Part shown: piece after piece, positions 23,398 to 26,151 of the stretch
Layout: every line of letters starts with the position of its first letter
Numbering within the stretch: the first letter of the stretch is position 1
Assembly: GCA_964443055.1 (NCBI GenBank)
Contig: CAYUBT010000015.1
Coordinates: 1 to 26,151, forward strand
From: JADYZU01 sp964443055
Lineage (GTDB): Bacteria; Pseudomonadota; Alphaproteobacteria; Rhodobacterales; Rhodobacteraceae
Direction: 5' to 3'
DNA length: 26,151 bases
The notes under the pieces: model-generated
Databases searched by the model: none
What the model was told of the DNA's origin: nothing
The model's input: only the letters and a program-made list of their open reading frames with translations
Position numbers and translations under genes: made by a program

Positions 23398-23880
23398 ATG
23401 AAGCCAGAGACGGGCAGACGGGGCAGGGCGGCAAGGCGACGCCTGATCCCGGCCCTCGTGCTTGCCGCTGCCGTGATGGCCTGTTCGCCGGTCATTCGTC
23501 ACCATGGCTATGTTCCGCCCGAGTCCGAACTCGCGGGACTGACGATCGGCACCGACACCCGCGAAAGCGTGATCGCGGCGGTGGGCGCACCGGCCTCGAC
23601 CGGGATGCAGGGCGACCAGACCTTCTACTATACCGGCAGCACCTTTCGCCATTATGGCGCGCTCGCTCCGCAGGAGGTGAGCCGCGAGGTGCTGGCCATG
23701 TCCTTCGGCCCGTCAGGCACCCTCACGAATATAGAACGCTTCGGTCTCGAGGACGGCCAGGTCGTCGCGCTCACGCGCCGAGTCACCGACGACGGCGTGC
23801 GCGACACGACCTTCCTGCGCCAGCTTCTGGGCAATATCGGCAATTTCGACGCGGGCCGCTTCATCGGCGACGGGGACTGA
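23398..23880 (+). CDS. bamE: Outer membrane assembly lipoprotein BamE (SmpA/OmlA family)
   Basis: The 160-residue product has a basic N-terminus, a hydrophobic stretch and lipobox VMAC (Cys29), so it is a lipoprotein. The body has the SmpA/OmlA features: GLTIGTDTRESVIAAVGAPAST (the helix-turn region of the fold), TFYYTGSTF, and a beta-rich ending. BamE helps the BAM complex insert outer-membrane barrels, so it works with BamD, encoded about 8 kb away in this window. AGGGGG lies about 7 bases before the ATG. It is divergent from yceD across 81 bases, a pairing I recall from other alphaproteobacteria, and is followed immediately by two repeat copies. Confidence 0.9.
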   Translation: MKPETGRRGRAARRRLIPALVLAAAVMACSPVIRHHGYVPPESELAGLTIGTDTRESVIAAVGAPASTGMQGDQTFYYTGSTFRHYGALAPQEVSREVLAMSFGPSGTLTNIERFGLEDGQVVALTRRVTDDGVRDTTFLRQLLGNIGNFDAGRFIGDGD

Positions 23881-23900
23881 GCCGGGAAAGACCGCAAACT

Positions 23901-23982
23901 CCGTCATCGGGAGCGCGCGAGGCCAGCGAGTGTTCCGACGTTTCTGGCTTGCCGCGTCGGCTTCGCCTCCTCGCAGTGACGG
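23901..23982 (-). repeat. Palindromic interspersed repeat, copy 7 (reverse)
   Basis: Left CCGTCATCGGGAG, internal GTTCCGACGTTTCTGGCTTG and CCGCGTCGGCTTCGCC, right CCTCGCAGTGACGG. It is 82 bp long and begins 20 bases after the bamE stop. The left inner arm is diverged. It is paired with copy 8, only 23 bases away. Confidence 0.8.
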
Positions 23983-24005
23983 TGGGGAAGGGGGCTACCT
24001 CTTCC

Positions 24006-24088
24006 CGTCATTGCGAGCGGTAGCGAAGCAACCCAGGTTCCCTGACGCTCCAGATTGCCACGTCGCCTTCGCTTCCCGCAATAATGAA
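24006..24088 (-). repeat. Palindromic interspersed repeat, copy 8 (reverse)
   Basis: Left CGTCATTGCGAGCGG, internal GCGAAGCAACCCAGG and CCAGATTGCCACGTCGCC, right CCCGCAATAATGAAGG. It ends about 10 bases before the msrB stop, so it is at the 3' end of msrB. Same orientation as copy 7, giving a tandem pair between the convergent bamE and msrB genes. Confidence 0.82.
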
Positions 24089-24098
24089 GGAAAACAGC

Positions 24099-24506
24099 TC
24101 AGCCCTCTTCCTCGAAACGCAGGGCCACGCCGTTGATGCAGTAGCGCAGATGCGAGGGGGGCGGGCCGTCGTCGAAGACATGGCCGAGATGGGCGTCGCA
24201 GCGGCGGCAGTGAACCTCGGTGCGGCGCATGCCGAAACGGTTGTCCTGCGTCTGCCCGACGGTTCCCGCGCCGGTCACCTCGCCGTCCGCGGGCTTCGAG
24301 AACGAGGGCCAGCCGCAGCCTGCCTCGAACCAGTCGTCGGCCGAGAACAGCGGCTCGCCGCAGCCGATACACGCATAGACCCCTCGCCCGGGCGGCGGCG
24401 CGTCATTCGTGAAGGGACGTTCGGTCCCGTGCTCACGGGTGACGTGATAGGCGAGCGGCGAGAGTTCCGCGCGCCATTCGGCATCGCTTTTGACGACTTT
24501 CGACAT
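24099..24506 (-). CDS. msrB: Peptide-methionine (R)-S-oxide reductase MsrB
   Basis: MsrB reduces the R-epimer of methionine sulfoxide in proteins. The 135-residue product has the two zinc CxxC pairs (Cys46/Cys49 in CIGC and Cys100/Cys103 in CRRC), GCGWPSF with Cys64 as the likely resolving Cys, HLGHVFDDGP, and the catalytic Cys123 in RYCINGVALRF. There is no signal peptide, so it acts in the cytosol. AGAAGG lies about 7 bases before the ATG at 24506. The gene is divergent from olsB across a 78-base gap and convergent with bamE. Everything needed for activity seems present. Confidence 0.97.
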   Translation of the reverse strand: MSKVVKSDAEWRAELSPLAYHVTREHGTERPFTNDAPPPGRGVYACIGCGEPLFSADDWFEAGCGWPSFSKPADGEVTGAGTVGQTQDNRFGMRRTEVHCRRCDAHLGHVFDDGPPPSHLRYCINGVALRFEEEG

Positions 24507-24518
24507 CGCGACCTTCTT

Positions 24519-24547
24519 TTGTCATCTGTTTGTGATCTTCGTCTGAT
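24519..24547 (+). promoter_or_regulatory. Candidate olsB promoter
   Basis: TTGTCA (24519-24524, five of six to TTGACA) and TCTGAT (24542-24547, four of six to TATAAT) at 17-base spacing. It lies in the msrB-olsB divergent gap, about 37 bases before the olsB ATG. The gap is less G+C-rich than its surroundings. Confidence 0.4.
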
Positions 24548-24584
24548 ATGGGCGACATGCGGGAACCTGCAAGGGGCCGGAAAA

Positions 24585-25352
24585 ATGAACATCGCGATTC
24601 GTGAGCATGCGACCGGGGGTGCGGCCTGCAGGGTCAGGCTTTCGCGCCATCCGCGCGACATGGTTGCGGCGCAGCGGTTGCGGCATCTCTGTTTCCACGA
24701 GGCGGCGGGTCTCCCCGCGCAGCCCGGCTGGCTCGATCGTGACGAATTCGATGCGGACTGCCTGCATCTTCTGGTCGAGGACGGGGACGGACGGCTTCTC
24801 GCCTGCTGCCGCATCCTGCCGCTCGCGGGCGGTGCAGAGCTTGCCCGCAGCTATTCCGCCCGGCGATACGACCTCGCGCCGCTCGTCGGTATCGACATGC
24901 CCCTGGCCGAGGTCGGCCGCTTCTGCCTGCGTCCCGGGGCTGCCCCGGGGGATGCGCTGCGTCTCGCCTGGGCGGCACTGGCGCAGTTCGTCGAGGCGCA
25001 GGGAATCGGGATGCTGTTCGGCTGTTCGTCCTTCACCGGAGCCGACCCCCTGCGCCATGCGGGCGCGCTGGCCTGGCTGGCCCGCCATCACCTCGGCCCC
25101 GAGGCCCGGCTGCCCGGGCTCCATGCAGGCGTCGAGACCTGCCGGTTCGCTCAGATATCGGACGGTGAGGGCGACCCGGCTGCGCTGCCGCCGCTCCTGC
25201 GCTCCTATCTCGCCATGGGGGGCTGGGTCGGGGATCATGCGGTGATCGACCATGATCTCGACACGATTCATGTCTTCACCGCGCTGCCGGTGCGGAATAT
25301 CCCCTCGGCCCGCCTGCGCCGCCTGCGGGAGCTTGCGCGGGAACTGGCCTGA
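24585..25352 (+). CDS. olsB: OlsB-like L-ornithine N-alpha-acyltransferase (GNAT fold)
   Basis: The 255-residue product resembles OlsB, which moves a 3-hydroxyacyl chain from acyl carrier protein to ornithine, giving lyso-ornithine lipid. Seen: RHLCFHEAAG near the N-terminus, DEFDADCLHLLVED, LACCRILPL, YDLAPL, the family motif AEVGRFCLRP, ALAQFVEAQGIGMLFGCSSF and the C-terminal VIDHDLDTIHVFTALPV. This is the GNAT-like hemolysin/OlsB acyltransferase family. The ATG at 24585 follows AAGGGG. The acyltransferase OlsA, usually adjacent and needed for mature ornithine lipid, is not in the window. A related GNAT acyltransferase with another acceptor is possible. Confidence 0.82.
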   Translation: MNIAIREHATGGAACRVRLSRHPRDMVAAQRLRHLCFHEAAGLPAQPGWLDRDEFDADCLHLLVEDGDGRLLACCRILPLAGGAELARSYSARRYDLAPLVGIDMPLAEVGRFCLRPGAAPGDALRLAWAALAQFVEAQGIGMLFGCSSFTGADPLRHAGALAWLARHHLGPEARLPGLHAGVETCRFAQISDGEGDPAALPPLLRSYLAMGGWVGDHAVIDHDLDTIHVFTALPVRNIPSARLRRLRELARELA

Positions 25353-25459
25353 GTGGAGGCGTCGCCCCGAGTGCTCCCTGTCGGCGAGTCGAACCCGGTT
25401 GTCATTGATGTATCACTGGTGCACCTTTGGGCGGCATACGGACCCCGGAGGAGAGAGAT

Positions 25460-25687
25460 ATGGCCGACCAGTGGCTTCCCAGCCTCATCACCAGTACGCC
25501 GCAGGAAGGCTATGACCTTGCGGTGAAGATGTCGCGTGTGGCGATCAAGCTCACGCAGCCCGATGCGGCGATGCGCGACAAACTGCGCCCCGACTATGCC
25601 GATGACGCCGATTCGCTCATTGCGGTGAGCCAGGTGGTGGCCACCAATTTCGCCACCGTGGCGGCGGCCAACGGCTACTGGCGCTAG
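25460..25687 (+). CDS. Hexameric tyrosine-coordinated heme protein (HTHP)
   Basis: The 75-residue product resembles HTHP, a small hexameric heme protein described from a marine Rhodobacteraceae (Silicibacter pomeroyi) with peroxidase and catalase activity. Seen: WLPSLITSTPQEGYDLAVK (residues 5-23), KLTQPDAAMRDKLRPDY (30-46) and VVATNFATVAAANGYW (59-74). Tyr46 lies where I recall the heme-ligating tyrosine (Tyr45 without the initiator Met). There is no Cys and no signal peptide, so heme is non-covalent and the protein cytosolic. GGAGGAG, about 8 bases before ATG 25460, fixes the start. It sits between olsB and kynU, with kynU only 75 bases downstream. Physiological role unknown. Confidence 0.85.
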   Translation: MADQWLPSLITSTPQEGYDLAVKMSRVAIKLTQPDAAMRDKLRPDYADDADSLIAVSQVVATNFATVAAANGYWR

Positions 25688-25723
25688 AGGCGCTTCCGGG
25701 GCTTGTCTCCGTTCCTGCGGCAG

Positions 25724-25763
25724 TGTCATGCTCTCGTGGCAGATGATCCCGGGGAGCATGACA
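25724..25763 (+). promoter_or_regulatory. Inverted repeat over the kynU ribosome-binding site and start
   Basis: TGTCATGCTC (25724-25733) and GAGCATGACA (25754-25763) are exact reverse complements with a 20-base spacer. The right arm covers part of the GGGGAG Shine-Dalgarno (25751-25756) and the first base of the ATG. In RNA the stem can extend to 13 pairs with two G-U pairs. It may be an operator or a translation-blocking hairpin; neither is shown. Confidence 0.6.
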
Positions 25764-26151
25764 TGACCGCAGCCGCACTGACCCGCGCCGATTGCGAGGC
25801 GATGGACCGGGCCGATCCGCTGGCAGGCAAGCGCGAGGAATTTGCCCTGCCCGAAGGGGTGATCTATCTCGACGGCAATTCCCTTGGTGCCTTGCCCCGC
25901 CGCGTGGTGGCCCGCCTTGATCGCGCGGTGCAGGAGGAATGGGGCAGCGGGCTCATCCGCTCCTGGAACGACGCCGACTGGTATCACGCGCCGCAGCGTG
26001 TGGGGGCGGCGATCTCGCGGCTGATCGGGGCCGATGCCGACGAGGTCATCTCCTGCGATTCGACCTCGGTGAACCTCTACAAGCTCTTGATGGGTGCGCT
26101 GAAGCGACAGGAGGGGCGAAAGACCATCCTTTCCGAGAACGGCAACTTCCC
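25763..26151 (+). CDS. kynU: Kynureninase (partial, N-terminal part)
   Basis: The first 129 codons lie in the window; the gene runs off the right edge, so the PLP-binding Lys is not visible. The translated start contains REEFALPEGVIYLDGNSLG, then EEWGSGLIRSWNDADWYH, IGADADEVISCDSTSVNLYK and TILSENGNF. These match the N-terminal part of kynureninase, the PLP enzyme that splits kynurenine into anthranilate and alanine in tryptophan breakdown. GGGGAG lies 6 bases before ATG 25763. An inverted repeat overlaps the ribosome-binding site. The heme protein HTHP is the upstream neighbour on the same strand. Other kyn genes, if linked, would lie beyond the edge. Confidence 0.93.
   Translation, partial: MTAAALTRADCEAMDRADPLAGKREEFALPEGVIYLDGNSLGALPRRVVARLDRAVQEEWGSGLIRSWNDADWYHAPQRVGAAISRLIGADADEVISCDSTSVNLYKLLMGALKRQEGRKTILSENGNF

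Noticed and set aside
25405..25416. FNR-like dyad TTGATGTATCAC upstream of the HTHP gene
   Set aside because: The half-sites are 2 bases apart instead of the 4 needed for FNR/FnrL boxes, and no matching promoter could be placed, so it is likely chance.
1..26151. CRISPR array, tRNA, insertion sequence or prophage
   Set aside because: I saw no regularly spaced direct repeats, no cloverleaf-like segment and no transposase, integrase or phage gene. The repeated elements are palindromic and dispersed, not CRISPR.

Overview
The window reads as a chromosomal housekeeping segment from a G+C-rich alphaproteobacterium, most likely Rhodobacterales/Rhodobacteraceae. The grounds are the ftsW-murG-murC-DUF2484-murB-ddl-ftsQ-ftsA-ftsZ-lpxC-bamD-recN order, an FtsZ with a long Pro/Ala-rich linker, the DUF2484 membrane protein between murC and murB, and a hexameric tyrosine-coordinated heme protein (HTHP) of the type described from a marine Rhodobacteraceae. 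The genus cannot be fixed from the sequence alone. I see no CRISPR array, tRNA, rRNA, prophage or transposase gene. Two genes are cut by the window: pcm at the left edge and kynU at the right edge.

Layout. Positions 1-1697 (minus strand) hold a short-chain dehydrogenase, surE and the start of pcm; the last two are translationally coupled. An M20 amidohydrolase (1990-3156, plus) follows. The division and cell-wall (dcw) block runs 3345-13507: ftsW-murG (ATGA overlap), murC, a small DUF2484 membrane protein, murB, ddl, ftsQ (overlapping ddl), ftsA and ftsZ, closed by a strong intrinsic terminator at 13531-13561. Together they carry out late peptidoglycan precursor synthesis (MurC, MurB, MurG, Ddl), septal polymerisation (FtsW) and Z-ring assembly (FtsQ, FtsA, FtsZ). 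lpxC (lipid A), bamD (outer membrane assembly) and recN (repair) follow, lpxC with its own putative promoter. The rest is a set of short units: an unrecognised exported protein (17732-18850), an aminopeptidase P on the minus strand, purM-purN, yceD (minus) divergent from bamE, msrB (minus) divergent from olsB, then the HTHP gene and the start of kynU.

The most distinctive non-coding signal is a family of about 82-bp palindromic repeats with ends CGTCATTGCGAG / CTCGCAATGACG. There are at least eight intergenic copies in both orientations. None interrupts a gene, and one supplies a misleading in-frame ATG upstream of bamD. Other signals worth a second look are a perfect 10-bp inverted repeat spanning the kynU ribosome-binding site and start codon, three TTAA/GTAA tetramers at 11-bp spacing upstream of lpxC (CtrA-like), a short hairpin plus T-run in the ftsZ leader, and the HTHP gene next to kynureninase. 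Most of the window is ordinary core genome, and I found no clear new multi-gene system.
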